64,000 nucleotides of DNA from Paraburkholderia hiiakae (GTDB lineage: Bacteria > Pseudomonadota > Gammaproteobacteria > Burkholderiales > Burkholderiaceae): positions 643,971 through 707,970 of the forward strand of contig NZ_CAJHCQ010000002.1 in assembly GCF_904848665.1 (NCBI RefSeq). Direction: 5' to 3'. The translations under genes were made by a program, and so were the position numbers. The notes under the pieces were generated by a model. That model was not told the DNA's origin, made no database searches, and saw only the letters and a program-made list of their open reading frames with translations. Below, one piece after another: positions 1-8,212 of the stretch. Numbering within the stretch: the stretch's first letter is position 1; each line of letters starts with the position of its first letter.

Positions 1-1
1 G

Positions 2-286
2 GACCGCTTTGGCCTCACGTCGCATCTTGAGAAACGCTTCGAGCAGATGTCGCTCGGCACCCGCAAGAAAATCTTCCTGACGGCGACGACGCTGGGCGAG
101 CCAGCCGTCGTTATCGCGGACGAACCGGGCAACGGGCTCGACGCCGCTGCGCGCGCCGTTCTCATCGATCTATTCAAGAATCTGGCGAAACATAGCGCGG
201 TCTTTTTTTCGAGTCACGATTTGAAGCTTGCGCGAGCTTGTGAGGCAAAAGTCGCCAGTTTTGCCGATCTTGGTGCGGGCGTGTGA
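2..286 (+). CDS. ABC transporter ATP-binding protein, C-terminal part
   Basis: Only the C-terminal part (about 94 residues) of an ABC ATPase is inside the window; the Walker A half lies upstream. Visible are a signature-like MSLGTRKK segment (canonical LSGGQ, degenerate here), a Walker B stretch VVIADEPGNGLD with the catalytic Glu, and an H-loop SSHD. The compact, short ending resembles the single-domain ATPases of ABC-2 type exporters rather than sugar importers, whose ATPases carry a long C-terminal domain. Substrate cannot be deduced. A small Cys-pair ORF starts 2 nt after the stop and may be co-transcribed. The family call is secure; export direction is inference. Confidence 0.85.
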   Translation, partial: DRFGLTSHLEKRFEQMSLGTRKKIFLTATTLGEPAVVIADEPGNGLDAAARAVLIDLFKNLAKHSAVFFSSHDLKLARACEAKVASFADLGAGV

Positions 287-288
287 GC

Positions 289-462
289 ATGAACGGTTGC
301 GCGACGGCGGCGGTCGCAGTCCCAGTCTGCGTGGAATGCGGCACGGCGCAGCCAAATGCCGATATGCGATTGGCGCAACGGGTCGCGTGCACGGGCTGTG
401 GCGCACTCGGCGCGCGAACGCAAGTGCCGGAAGGTCGAAGCGCTCAGGCCCGGCGCCAATAA
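289..462 (+). CDS. Small protein with two CxxC pairs (zinc-ribbon-like), hypothetical
   Basis: A 57-codon frame begins with ATG 2 nt after the preceding ABC ATPase stop, so translational coupling is possible. The product contains VCVECG (C14, C17) and ACTGCG (C34, C37), two CxxC knuckles spaced as in a small zinc ribbon, with a basic tail. No strong Shine-Dalgarno is seen, which suits coupling. I recognise no family beyond the knuckle pattern. Two well-placed CxxC pairs by chance are uncommon but possible in GC-rich DNA, so this is a candidate gene only. The 170 bases between it and the next minus-strand gene show nothing recognisable. Confidence 0.45.
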   Translation: MNGCATAAVAVPVCVECGTAQPNADMRLAQRVACTGCGALGARTQVPEGRSAQARRQ

Positions 463-634
463 ATCACCGACCACGCCACTCGGCTTGCCAGAACTGATAC
501 GCAGTCCAAAGGATGGCGAGGTTGCGCCGTATCGGCTAAACGTGCAGCCGTAGCTCGCAAGCCCGCCGTTCCCAGCAGGCTTCTATTCGAGCATCGACAG
601 CGTATCGTCCGGCAGTACGGCGCGCGCGGGCTAG

Positions 635-901
635 TTAGTGCCCATGCGCCTCGCGGAATCCGGCGTCCTTTTCGAGTCGGCGACCGTGAGTGCCGACATG
701 GAATCCTGCTGAAATCACAAAGAGGACTCCGGCGAAAGGCCAGATATAGATTGCCAGCGAGAAGGAAAGCCAACAGGCTTCTTGTGGCGGATATGCCTGG
801 AGGGCCCAGACAAGACAGGCAACTGGCAACAGCATCAGACACAGTGCCGACCGGGTGAGAAAAGTGGCGGCCCTTGCTTTCTTTAGCGTCTCTGCTTGCA
901 T
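635..901 (-). CDS. Hypothetical small membrane protein
   Basis: About 88 residues from the ATG at 901; the frame is open further upstream, but this start gives a sensible short cytoplasmic N-terminus (MQAETLKKARAATFL). Two hydrophobic segments are visible, roughly residues 16-36 (ending in CLVWAL) and 44-64 (around IYIWPFAGVLFVI), joined by a short loop containing PPQEAC, followed by a charged His-rich tail (HGRRLEKDAGFREAHGH). Probably a two-helix inner-membrane protein with both ends in the cytoplasm. It is transcribed divergently from the isochorismatase-family gene at 1023. No family or function recognised. Confidence 0.55.
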   Translation of the reverse strand: MQAETLKKARAATFLTRSALCLMLLPVACLVWALQAYPPQEACWLSFSLAIYIWPFAGVLFVISAGFHVGTHGRRLEKDAGFREAHGH

Positions 902-1022
902 GCCTGGCTCCATAGGGAATGGCATTGGGACATAGAGTCGCACGGCGACCATTTGTCGCATACTTAGTAATATCCCTGACAGGTGCCATTTTGCGCACTG
1001 CAATTTCCCAAAAGGATTCGCG

Positions 1023-1553
1023 ATGCTGCATAGCCTTTCCGAATCGATCGTAGTTCTGATCGACTTGCAAACGAGACTGATGCCTGCGATTCACGACGGC
1101 GCATCCGTTGTCGCTCAAGCCGCTCGGCTCGGGCGGATCGCTAGGGGGCTCGATGTTCCCGTTATCGGGACAGAGCAAAATCCAGAGTCACTTGGCGAGA
1201 ACGCGAAGGAAATAAAGGATCTGAGCTCGATTACTGTTGCAAAGCACCATTTCGACGCCACTGCCGATGGCCTGATAGACGCGCTGCCTCAAGGGCGAAC
1301 CCGAGCCATCGTCGCGGGATGCGAGGCGCATGTCTGCGTGCTGCAGACGGCGATCGGTTTGCTCCATCGCGGCCTATCGGTCACTGTCGTTATCGATGCG
1401 ATAGGTTCGCGAAAAATCGTCGATAAAGACGCGGCAGTTGCGCGGCTGAACAAAGCGGGCGCCGACGTGGCTACGGTCGAGATGGTCGCGTTCGAGTGGT
1501 TGCGCTCCAGCCAGCACCCGCAATTCCGCGACATACTGCAGCTGATCAAGTGA
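1023..1553 (+). CDS. Isochorismatase-family cysteine hydrolase
   Basis: A 176-residue isochorismatase-fold protein (cysteine hydrolase superfamily, which includes nicotinamidases, carbamoylases and YcaC-like proteins). The triad is readable: Asp14 in VVLIDLQ, Lys74 in TVAKHHF, and the nucleophile Cys105 in the GCEAHVCV loop, with the usual cis-peptide-type motif before it. The length matches the short, cytoplasmic single-domain YcaC/ISOC-like members. Substrate is not deducible; the absence of a fused aryl-carrier domain argues against siderophore isochorismatase (EntB). It stands alone, convergent with the MFS unit to its right. Confidence 0.88.
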   Translation: MLHSLSESIVVLIDLQTRLMPAIHDGASVVAQAARLGRIARGLDVPVIGTEQNPESLGENAKEIKDLSSITVAKHHFDATADGLIDALPQGRTRAIVAGCEAHVCVLQTAIGLLHRGLSVTVVIDAIGSRKIVDKDAAVARLNKAGADVATVEMVAFEWLRSSQHPQFRDILQLIK

Positions 1554-1572
1554 GTTGCGATACGCCGCACGA

Positions 1573-1707
1573 TCATTGGCAAAACGCGGCGCCAGTGAGC
1601 AAGGCAAGCATCGTCGACGGCGACAGATATTCGACGAACGTCCAGGCAATTAGCGCTGCGAACGAAACAGCCAGCATGATTTGCAGCACGGCCAATCTCC
1701 CGCTCAC
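1573..1707 (-). CDS. Very small membrane protein coupled to the MFS transporter
   Basis: A 44-codon frame opens with GTG whose last two bases form the start of the MFS stop codon (GTGA overlap at 1704-1707), a classic coupling arrangement. The product is almost one hydrophobic run, with IMLAVSFAALIAWTFVEYL and then TMLALLTGAAF separated by SPS, so one long or two short membrane helices. No conserved family is recognised. The support is position plus composition: this is the only frame in the 150-base gap that reads like a protein. It may be an accessory peptide of the MFS transporter. Confidence 0.45.
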   Translation of the reverse strand: MSGRLAVLQIMLAVSFAALIAWTFVEYLSPSTMLALLTGAAFCQ

Positions 1708-2933
1708 GAGGGTTGGCCCGCGATCACGACGCGCTGCACAACCCGCTCGTCGTCGATTGGCAAGTGCATGACGCCGGCCATGATGCCGAGCGCAATCGAG
1801 CCTTGCCAAAGCAGGTCGTAGCTATGTGTCGCGTCGAACACCACGCCGCCGAGCCAGACGCCAAAGAAACTCCCGATTTGATGCCCGAGAAACACGAAGC
1901 CGAAGAGCGTCGAGATGTAGCGCACGCCGAACATCTGCGAAACGATCCCGTTCGTCAGCGGTACGGTGCCGAGCCACATGAACCCCATCGCGAACGCGAA
2001 CACATAAAGCGTAAGGGGCGAGAGTGGCAGGGCGAGGAACAGCGCCATCACACCTGAGCGCGCGAAGTAGATTCCAGAGAGCAGATATTTGCGGCGCAGA
2101 AAGCCGCCTGAGTAGCCGCATAAAAACGTGCCCGCTGTATTAGCCAGCGCGATCAGTGCGAGCGCCAGGCTCGCTTCGCGCGCGCTCATGCCCTTGTCGA
2201 GCAAATAAGCGGGCAGGTGCGCGCCGATGAATGCGAGCTGGAAGCCGCACGACAAAAAGCCCAGATTGAGCAGCCAGAACCCGCGATGCGAAAACGCTTC
2301 TCTCATCGCGCGGCGCAGTGTGTCGTGCGAATCGGTCGCGCCGATGCGTTCCGCCGGCCGATCGCGCAGCCATGTCGCGAGCGGCGCGCTTGCGAGCATC
2401 ATGGCGGCGAGCACGAGAATGGCCGCGACCCAGCCGAATCTGCCGATCATTCCTTGCGTGAGCGGCACGACGCAGAACTGGCCAAGGCCGCCGAACATGC
2501 CCGCCACGCTCAGCGCCCAGCTACGCTGATCGGCTGCGAAGAGCCGGGAGAGCGCGCCATAGACCGCGCCGAACGCCGTTCCCGACAATGCAACGCCAAG
2601 TACCACGCCCACGCCGAACGTGTAGACGCCAGGCGTCGCGCTCAGCGCCATCATCGCGAGGCCGAGCGCATAGAGCACGGCGCCCGCGAAGATCACGCGC
2701 GCGGAGCCGAAGCGGTCCGAGATCATGCCGGTGAGTGGCTGTGCAACGCCCCACAGCAAGTTTTGCAGCGCGAGCGCGAGGCCGAACGTCTCACGCGACC
2801 AGCCGCGATCGAGCGTGACGGGCAACAGAAAAAGCCCTTGCACGTTGCGCACGCCTAGCGCCGCGCCCATCACCACTCCACCCGCAATCACGAGCAGCCA
2901 GCGGCGGCGCCATGCATCGTCCATTCCGGTCAT
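1704..2933 (-). CDS. MFS transporter, 12-TM
   Basis: A 409-residue major facilitator with about twelve membrane segments. The first loop carries the MFS signature (GMISDRFGSARVIFAGA, a variant of GxLaDrxGrrxxl), and a similar RRKYL motif follows TM8. The overall look (FLLPVTLDRGWSRETFGLALALQNL, GAVYGALSRLF) is that of the OxlT/YbfB-like group moving organic acids or drugs; no substrate can be named. The ATG at 2933 is preceded by AGGAGG seven bases upstream. It lies 112 nt downstream of, and in the same orientation as, a LysR gene, which probably controls it. Confidence 0.9.
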   Translation of the reverse strand: MTGMDDAWRRRWLLVIAGGVVMGAALGVRNVQGLFLLPVTLDRGWSRETFGLALALQNLLWGVAQPLTGMISDRFGSARVIFAGAVLYALGLAMMALSATPGVYTFGVGVVLGVALSGTAFGAVYGALSRLFAADQRSWALSVAGMFGGLGQFCVVPLTQGMIGRFGWVAAILVLAAMMLASAPLATWLRDRPAERIGATDSHDTLRRAMREAFSHRGFWLLNLGFLSCGFQLAFIGAHLPAYLLDKGMSAREASLALALIALANTAGTFLCGYSGGFLRRKYLLSGIYFARSGVMALFLALPLSPLTLYVFAFAMGFMWLGTVPLTNGIVSQMFGVRYISTLFGFVFLGHQIGSFFGVWLGGVVFDATHSYDLLWQGSIALGIMAGVMHLPIDDERVVQRVVIAGQPS

Positions 2934-3045
2934 CGTTCGCCTCCTCGCACTGTGCGCTTCGCTGTTGCGTAGCGTCGCGCCTAGTAGAGCGCGGGGAGGC
3001 TAGTTGGCTCAAGCGAGTTTTTGGCACTCTTCGCATGCGCGTTGC

Positions 3046-3966
3046 TCATGCGATCTGGCTTTGGCGAGCCTGTTCGACGATCCAGTCGATGACGGCGCGC
3101 ACGTCGTCGCGCGGGGTATCGTCGGCCTGATGCAGCCAGTAGGCGTAGCCGGTCGGGCCCACGGCGCGCGCATTGCCGATGGCGGCGAGCCTCCCGTCGG
3201 CAAGCAGCGGCTGAACGAGCGCAAGGCGCCCGAGTGCGATGCCGCGGCCGGCAGTGGCGGCCTGAATGACCTGATCGTACTGGTTGAAACGCAGCACGCC
3301 GCGAAGCGGCGCGCTGTCGAGGCCGCGCGCGCCCAGATGATCTGCCCAGCGAAGCAGCGGGCGGCGCACCCCTTCGAACTCGAGCAGCACGTGGCGCGCG
3401 AGCGTGGCCGCGTCGAGCTTCTTGACGTTCAACGAGGGATGCGCGACTGGCAGTACGTACTCGTCATATAAGTGCATCGCGCGACTCGACGCCTCCGGCG
3501 CAATGCGCTCGGGAGCATAGCGCAACGCCAGATCGATGCCTTCGGCGCGCAGATCGAGCACCTTCTCGGACGTCGCGATACGCAGATCGATATCGGGAAG
3601 CAGGCGTTGCAGTTCACCGATACGCGGCAGCAGCCAAAGCCCGGCAATGCCGATGCTGGCAGTGATCGTCACCGGCTGGCGTGTCTGCGGCGCCGCCAGC
3701 GCGCCGACGATTTCCTGCATCTGCTGTACCGCGCTGTCCGAAACGCGCAGCAGGCGCTCGCCTTCCGCTGTGAGTGAGATCGAACGGTAGCCACGGTTGA
3801 AGAGGCGCACGCCCAGCGCCTCTTCGAGCGCAGCGATCTGGCGGCTCACGGCGGATTGCGTCACGCACAGGTCGTCGGCGGCGAGCGTGATGCTCATGCG
3901 CCGGCCCACTGCCACGAAGCCGCGAATGAGGTCGAGCGGAGGGAGTTTCACGAGCGGCACTGACAT
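3046..3966 (-). CDS. LysR-family transcriptional regulator (GcvA-like)
   Basis: 306 residues, normal LTTR length. The N-terminal winged helix-turn-helix is clear: LAADDLCVTQSAVSRQIAALEEALGVRLF with the family-typical NRGYRSISLTAEGERLL following. The effector domain has the GcvA/AmpR-type region (ITASIGIAGLWLLPRIGELQ). ATG at 3966 is preceded by GAGGAAA. It sits head-to-head with the alpha/beta hydrolase and head-to-tail with the MFS gene, so it may regulate either; LTTRs most often control the divergent neighbour and themselves. Confidence 0.92.
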   Translation of the reverse strand: MSVPLVKLPPLDLIRGFVAVGRRMSITLAADDLCVTQSAVSRQIAALEEALGVRLFNRGYRSISLTAEGERLLRVSDSAVQQMQEIVGALAAPQTRQPVTITASIGIAGLWLLPRIGELQRLLPDIDLRIATSEKVLDLRAEGIDLALRYAPERIAPEASSRAMHLYDEYVLPVAHPSLNVKKLDAATLARHVLLEFEGVRRPLLRWADHLGARGLDSAPLRGVLRFNQYDQVIQAATAGRGIALGRLALVQPLLADGRLAAIGNARAVGPTGYAYWLHQADDTPRDDVRAVIDWIVEQARQSQIA

Positions 3967-4062
3967 GCGGTTTCCTCATGCGAAAGCTGCTGAAAGATTG
4001 ATTGAAGTGGCGGGCAAGGTCAAGTGAAATCGACGCTCCGGGTTTCTTCATGGAGCACGTTC

Positions 4063-5094
4063 ATGCACACTGCCGATCCAGGCGAGACGCGTCCTCTCGC
4101 CGTCGCCATTACCGCCGCCGACGGCTTCACGCTCCGCGCTTATGTGTGGCGCCGCCACGCATGGCTGAACACGGGCGATCCGCGTCCGGTCGTCATCGTC
4201 AATTCGGCCACGTCGGTGCGCTGCCAATACTATTTCCGCTTTGGCGCGTGGCTGCACCAGCAGGGCTTCGACGTGCTGGTCTACGACTACCGTGGCATTG
4301 GTGCTTCCCAGACAGTTGCGCTAGCAACGATCGATGCGAGCTGGCTGGAGTGGGGCGAACGCGATTTCGAAGCGGTGATGCGTTATGTGCGGAGCACGTT
4401 CCCCGGGCAGCCGATCGATGTCGTGGGACATAGCATCGGCGGCTTTCTGATCGGGCTCGCGCCGTCGAATCATCTCATTCGGCGCGTCTTCACCGTCAGC
4501 ACGCAGTACGCTTATTGGCGCGATTACGCGCTGCGCAGCATGCCCCTAATGCTCTGGAAATGGCATGTCGTCATGCCCGTTTTGACGTGCCTGAAGGGCT
4601 ATTTCCCGGCATCGTGGTTCGGCTGGATGGAGGACACGCCGCGCGGCGTCGTGAGCATCTGGAGCCGGGGCCGCGCCCGCTTTGAAGATACGCTTCGCAA
4701 GGGATCGCTCGCGCGCACGCCGCAGCAGCGCGCTGAGATCGTTGCTCGCTTTGGCGCTATGCATGCGCCCATTCTTGCCGTCAGTTTCCCCGACGACCCG
4801 TTCGGCACGATCCGGGCGATCGAACGCACGCTGCACTATTTCACACATAGCGACTCGACGCATCTGCGCATCACGCCCGCTTCGGTTGGCGAGCGCAGCA
4901 TCGGGCACTTCGCATTTTTTCACTCGCGATTCGAGCGCAGCCTGTGGCCCGTCGCGCGCCATTGGCTGACCGATGGCAACGTCATCGCGGCGACCCCGGC
5001 GACTACGCAGCCGAGTCCCAGCCATGCCGAGGGCGAGAGCGATTCACCGAGCCACGCAATGCCGATTGCCACGCCGATTGGCACACGCAAATAG
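4063..5094 (+). CDS. Alpha/beta hydrolase
   Basis: 343 residues from the ATG at 4063, chosen because GGAG stands seven bases before it; upstream starts lack such a site. Alpha/beta-hydrolase features: an oxyanion/strand region PVVIVNSATSVRCQYYFRF, a DYRGIGAS loop, and the nucleophile elbow GHSIGG (Ser). A catalytic Asp in SFPDDPFGT and a His in RSIGHFAFF complete a plausible triad. It resembles YheT/lysophospholipase-type uncharacterised hydrolases. The last 58 codons are read antisense through the end of the EamA gene and have a low-complexity Ser/Pro/Thr-rich look, so the functional domain probably ends near residue 305. Substrate unknown. Confidence 0.88.
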   Translation: MHTADPGETRPLAVAITAADGFTLRAYVWRRHAWLNTGDPRPVVIVNSATSVRCQYYFRFGAWLHQQGFDVLVYDYRGIGASQTVALATIDASWLEWGERDFEAVMRYVRSTFPGQPIDVVGHSIGGFLIGLAPSNHLIRRVFTVSTQYAYWRDYALRSMPLMLWKWHVVMPVLTCLKGYFPASWFGWMEDTPRGVVSIWSRGRARFEDTLRKGSLARTPQQRAEIVARFGAMHAPILAVSFPDDPFGTIRAIERTLHYFTHSDSTHLRITPASVGERSIGHFAFFHSRFERSLWPVARHWLTDGNVIAATPATTQPSPSHAEGESDSPSHAMPIATPIGTRK

Positions 5095-5858
5095 GCTTGC
5101 GCCGTTGTGCCAACCGAGCCGAGCGTCTGTACGAGCCGGAAGTAAATGACAAACGCGATCGCTGTCGAAAAAACGGCGAGCGCGATCAGCGCCATCATCG
5201 ATTGCAATGACGGATGCAGGGTCCACGGGCGGTCAACGACCAGGCTCACGGGGACAAGCACGATTGCGCCCACCATGAGCGATCCCGCAGCGGGAGTGAC
5301 CGGCGACAGTCCCTCGAACGATCGACCGTAGATCGCCGCGCCTGCGTAGCAAATCGTCGCGGCGACGATCGCCAGTTGCGCAACGAGCTGCCTGCCGAGT
5401 CCTTCGAACGCGCTCACGCCAACCACGAGGCAGATACCGGCGAGGCCAGCGGCGATACCGAATAGCTTGCGCGCGCTGACCCGCTCGTGGCGAGTAATCA
5501 GCCATGTTCCGAGGAATGCCATGACAGGTGACGTGGAATTGAGGATCGTCGCCAAACCGGCTTCCACCGAACGCTCGGCCCATGCGATCAAGGTAAAAGG
5601 AATCACGCTATTGAGCAGGGCCTGCACGGCGAAACGACGCCATACGGCAGGGTCTCGCGGGATAGGAACGCGCTGCGCCAGCATCCAGAGCAGAAGGAGT
5701 GTTCCGGCAATCAACGTTCTCGCTGCGATGAGCGTGAATGGCGGGATCGTCGCCACGCCGATTCTAATGAACGTATAGGACGCTCCCCAAAGGGTGGAAA
5801 GTGCGAGGAGCCAAAGCAGGTCGAGCCCGGTCGATTTGCTCGCAGTCGTCGTTTGCAT
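4920..5858 (-). CDS. EamA-family (DMT) exporter
   Basis: 312 residues with ten predicted membrane helices in two EamA repeats: the first begins LLWLLALSTLWGASYTFIRI, the second after a short loop at LVAQLAIVAATICYAGAAIYG. The LGE motif near the end (AWLGESLSPSAWLGLG) is typical of RhaT/RarD-type drug/metabolite transporters. The frame is open for 71 codons upstream of the chosen ATG at 5858, but that stretch is basic and non-membrane, so the short form is preferred. Probably an amino-acid or metabolite exporter. The 3' end overlaps the convergent hydrolase by 175 bp. Confidence 0.9.
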   Translation of the reverse strand: MQTTTASKSTGLDLLWLLALSTLWGASYTFIRIGVATIPPFTLIAARTLIAGTLLLLWMLAQRVPIPRDPAVWRRFAVQALLNSVIPFTLIAWAERSVEAGLATILNSTSPVMAFLGTWLITRHERVSARKLFGIAAGLAGICLVVGVSAFEGLGRQLVAQLAIVAATICYAGAAIYGRSFEGLSPVTPAAGSLMVGAIVLVPVSLVVDRPWTLHPSLQSMMALIALAVFSTAIAFVIYFRLVQTLGSVGTTAQAYLRVPIGVAIGIAWLGESLSPSAWLGLGCVVAGVAAMTLPSVSQWRATGHRLRSNRE

Positions 5859-6189
5859 GCTGGGCGATTGATTTCGCGAAAGTCGCGGTGAGATTGCATG
5901 GCCACGCGCCGGGCATGTAAAGCGCGTACCGGACAGATTATGCGGGTGTCGTTGCTCCGAACATTTCGGCCTGAAGCGAAATGTGGAATGCCGACGTCGC
6001 GAAGCGAACGATTCGGATCGTCTCGCGACGCGGGAACCTTTGACTATAGAAAGCGATCGTGAACACGGCAAATGACCGATTCGTCAATGCAACCCACGCG
6101 TGCGCTGAAGAGCGTCCGTCAATTGCTTCGTTGCATGCGTAGCGGAGCCGATGGTTTGATGTTCTCCACCCTTGACCACGGAGAACGCA
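5859..6189. other. Divergent intergenic region with nested inverted repeats
   Basis: This region separates the EamA gene (minus) from the dioxygenase operon (plus). It holds an outer inverted repeat GTCGCGA at 5996-6002 with TCGCGAC at 6023-6029, and inside it a perfect stem ACGAT-TCGG-ATCGT (6008-6021). A TTTGACTATAG stretch follows. These could be a regulator site and promoter for the sulfur operon (Cbl/CysB-type regulation is known for such genes), but no established consensus is matched. No gene is visible. Confidence 0.35.
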
Positions 6190-7122
6190 ATGAGCACGGT
6201 ACTGGAGCAGCCCCAATCGCAAGCCGGCGCCCATCAGGAACTGCGCGTACGTCGTTACAAACCACTGATCGGCGCGGTGATCGAGAACGTCGACCTATCG
6301 AAACCGTTGAGCGAAGCGAACCGGCAAACGCTGCGTCAGGCGCTCGTCGATCATGGGGTGGTCTTCTTTCGCGAGCAGACCCTCACGCCCGAGCAGCACG
6401 TCGCGCTTGCGCGCATTTTCGGCAACCCTATCCGCAAGAACGTCTATTTGCCTGCTGTGGCGGGCTTTCCCGAAATTGAAGTCATCGCGCACAGCGACAA
6501 GACGCGTTCGGGCGGCACGGACAACTGGCACGTCGACGTTTCCTGGCAGCATCAGCCGCCCAAAGCCACTGTCCTCCACGCGCAGGAGATTCCCGAAGGG
6601 GGCGGCGGCGACACGATCTGGTCCTCGTCGGCGGCAGTCTACGACTTGCTGGATGCCGATCTGGCCCGCTACTTCGAGAAGCTGACCGCGGTGAACACCT
6701 TCATCGCCTCGCCGAAAAAGGCTGCGCTGGCCGAGCTGCTGAGCGGTTACGACATTCCGGAAGGCACCGAGGAAAATAGTGTGGAAGCAGGACTTGCACG
6801 CGTGCGCGACGCCGCGCAAAAGTATCCGCCTATCGAAGTGCCGGTGATCAAGACCCACCCTGAAAACGGCCGCAAGCTCGTGTTCGTGAACGAAGGCCAC
6901 ACGAGTCATTTGCTCGGCGTTTCCAAAACCGCGAGCCAGAGCCTGCTCAATTATCTATACGACCTCATCAAGACGCCCGAGGTCCAGGCGCGATTCGAAT
7001 GGCGTCAGGGCGATGTCGCGATTTGGGACAACCGTCAGGTGCAGCATTACGCGGCACGCGACTACGGCTCTGCGCGGCGGCGCATTCATCGCGTCACGCT
7101 CGAGCACGACGGCGTCTTCTAA
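6190..7122 (+). CDS. TauD/TfdA-family 2-oxoglutarate-dependent dioxygenase
   Basis: 310 residues from the ATG at 6190, which has GGAG seven bases upstream. It is a non-haem Fe(II)/2-oxoglutarate dioxygenase of the taurine dioxygenase family: the iron ligands are H114 and D116 in WHVDVSW and the distal H286 in WDNRQVQHYA; R297 and R301 match the 2-oxoglutarate-binding arginines. Such enzymes hydroxylate the carbon next to sulfur (or a sulfate ester), releasing sulfite or sulfate. It is the first gene of an operon with an SsuABC-like importer, which supports a role in organosulfur scavenging. The exact substrate (taurine, alkanesulfonate, alkyl sulfate or other) is not shown. Confidence 0.92.
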   Translation: MSTVLEQPQSQAGAHQELRVRRYKPLIGAVIENVDLSKPLSEANRQTLRQALVDHGVVFFREQTLTPEQHVALARIFGNPIRKNVYLPAVAGFPEIEVIAHSDKTRSGGTDNWHVDVSWQHQPPKATVLHAQEIPEGGGGDTIWSSSAAVYDLLDADLARYFEKLTAVNTFIASPKKAALAELLSGYDIPEGTEENSVEAGLARVRDAAQKYPPIEVPVIKTHPENGRKLVFVNEGHTSHLLGVSKTASQSLLNYLYDLIKTPEVQARFEWRQGDVAIWDNRQVQHYAARDYGSARRRIHRVTLEHDGVF

Positions 7123-7155
7123 AGCGGAAATTCCGCCTCTACTACGGAACATCAC

Positions 7156-8184
7156 ATGAAACGCCGTCTCCTTAGCCACTCAAAACGTTTCGTCATCCTT
7201 CATATTGCGGCGATATTAGCCGCGGCTGCGTCGATGCCGGCGTTCGCGCAGACGCCGGAGAAGCAGGAGCTGCGCTATCAGGGCTGGGCGAGCAAGGTGC
7301 TGTACCCCGAGCTGGCCGAAGACCTCGGCTATCTCGCGCCTCTGAAGCTCCAATGGGTGGGTAACACGACGAGCGGGCCGCAGGATATTCAGGCGGCCGT
7401 GACTGGCGACGTCGATTTCGGCGGCGCGTTCAACGGCTCGATCGTCAAGCTCGTGGCCGCCCATGCGCCCGTGAAAGCCGTGATTTCCTATGTCGGCACG
7501 GACAAAGAGACCAACGGCGGGCTGTTCGTGCGCGACGACAGCCCGATCAAGGGGCCGCGCGATCTGATCGGGCGTCGCGTCGGCGTGAATACACCCGGTG
7601 CGTATGAGCAGTACGTCGTGACCGCCTGGCTGCAGAAGGCGGGTGTTTCGCAGGCCGATATCGACAAGGTGGTGTTCGTCGCGGCGCCGCCCGTGAATCT
7701 CGCGCAATTGCTCAAGCAAAAGCAGCTCGACGCCGTGTTTCTGGAAGACATCGTGAAGGACAAGCAACTCGCGCTGGGCGGGGCGAGGCTCCTCACGACC
7801 GACTACCAGCTGTTTGGTTCGTTCGGCTACGCGAGTTATCTTTTCACCGATCGCTTCATCGCGCGGAACCCGAATACGGTGCGCAAATTCGTCGAAGGCA
7901 CGGCGCGCGCGATCGAATGGACACGCACCACGCCACGCGCGGAAGTCGTGGCCCGGCTGCACAAGATCATCGAGGCGCGCCACCGCAATGAAGACGCCAC
8001 CATCGTCGAATACTGGAAATCGCCGGGTGTAGGCGGCAAGGGCGGCTTGATCGCCACCGACGATTTCACGACCTATTTCGACTGGTACGTGAACAACGGC
8101 GTGCTGAAAGCGGGTCAGGTGAAGCCCGGCGATGTCTATTCGAATCAGTTCAATCCGTTCAACCAGAGAGTCGCGAGCCAGTGA
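7156..8184 (+). CDS. ABC transporter periplasmic binding protein, SsuA/NMT1-like
   Basis: 342 residues with an N-terminal Sec signal (hydrophobic VILHIAAILAAAASMPAFA, cleavage after AFA). The mature part fits the nitrate/sulfonate/taurine-binding family: YQGWASKVLYPELAEDLGYL, then the ligand-loop region VGNTTSGPQDIQAAVTGDVDFG and GRRVGVNTPGAYEQYV. It lies 33 nt after the dioxygenase and directly before the ATPase and permease, so it delivers the substrate to that importer. Sulfonate or related organosulfur ligand is inferred from neighbours. Confidence 0.92.
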   Translation: MKRRLLSHSKRFVILHIAAILAAAASMPAFAQTPEKQELRYQGWASKVLYPELAEDLGYLAPLKLQWVGNTTSGPQDIQAAVTGDVDFGGAFNGSIVKLVAAHAPVKAVISYVGTDKETNGGLFVRDDSPIKGPRDLIGRRVGVNTPGAYEQYVVTAWLQKAGVSQADIDKVVFVAAPPVNLAQLLKQKQLDAVFLEDIVKDKQLALGGARLLTTDYQLFGSFGYASYLFTDRFIARNPNTVRKFVEGTARAIEWTRTTPRAEVVARLHKIIEARHRNEDATIVEYWKSPGVGGKGGLIATDDFTTYFDWYVNNGVLKAGQVKPGDVYSNQFNPFNQRVASQ

Positions 8185-8212
8185 AGCGGCGTCATCACGC
8201 GAGGAAAGCGCA

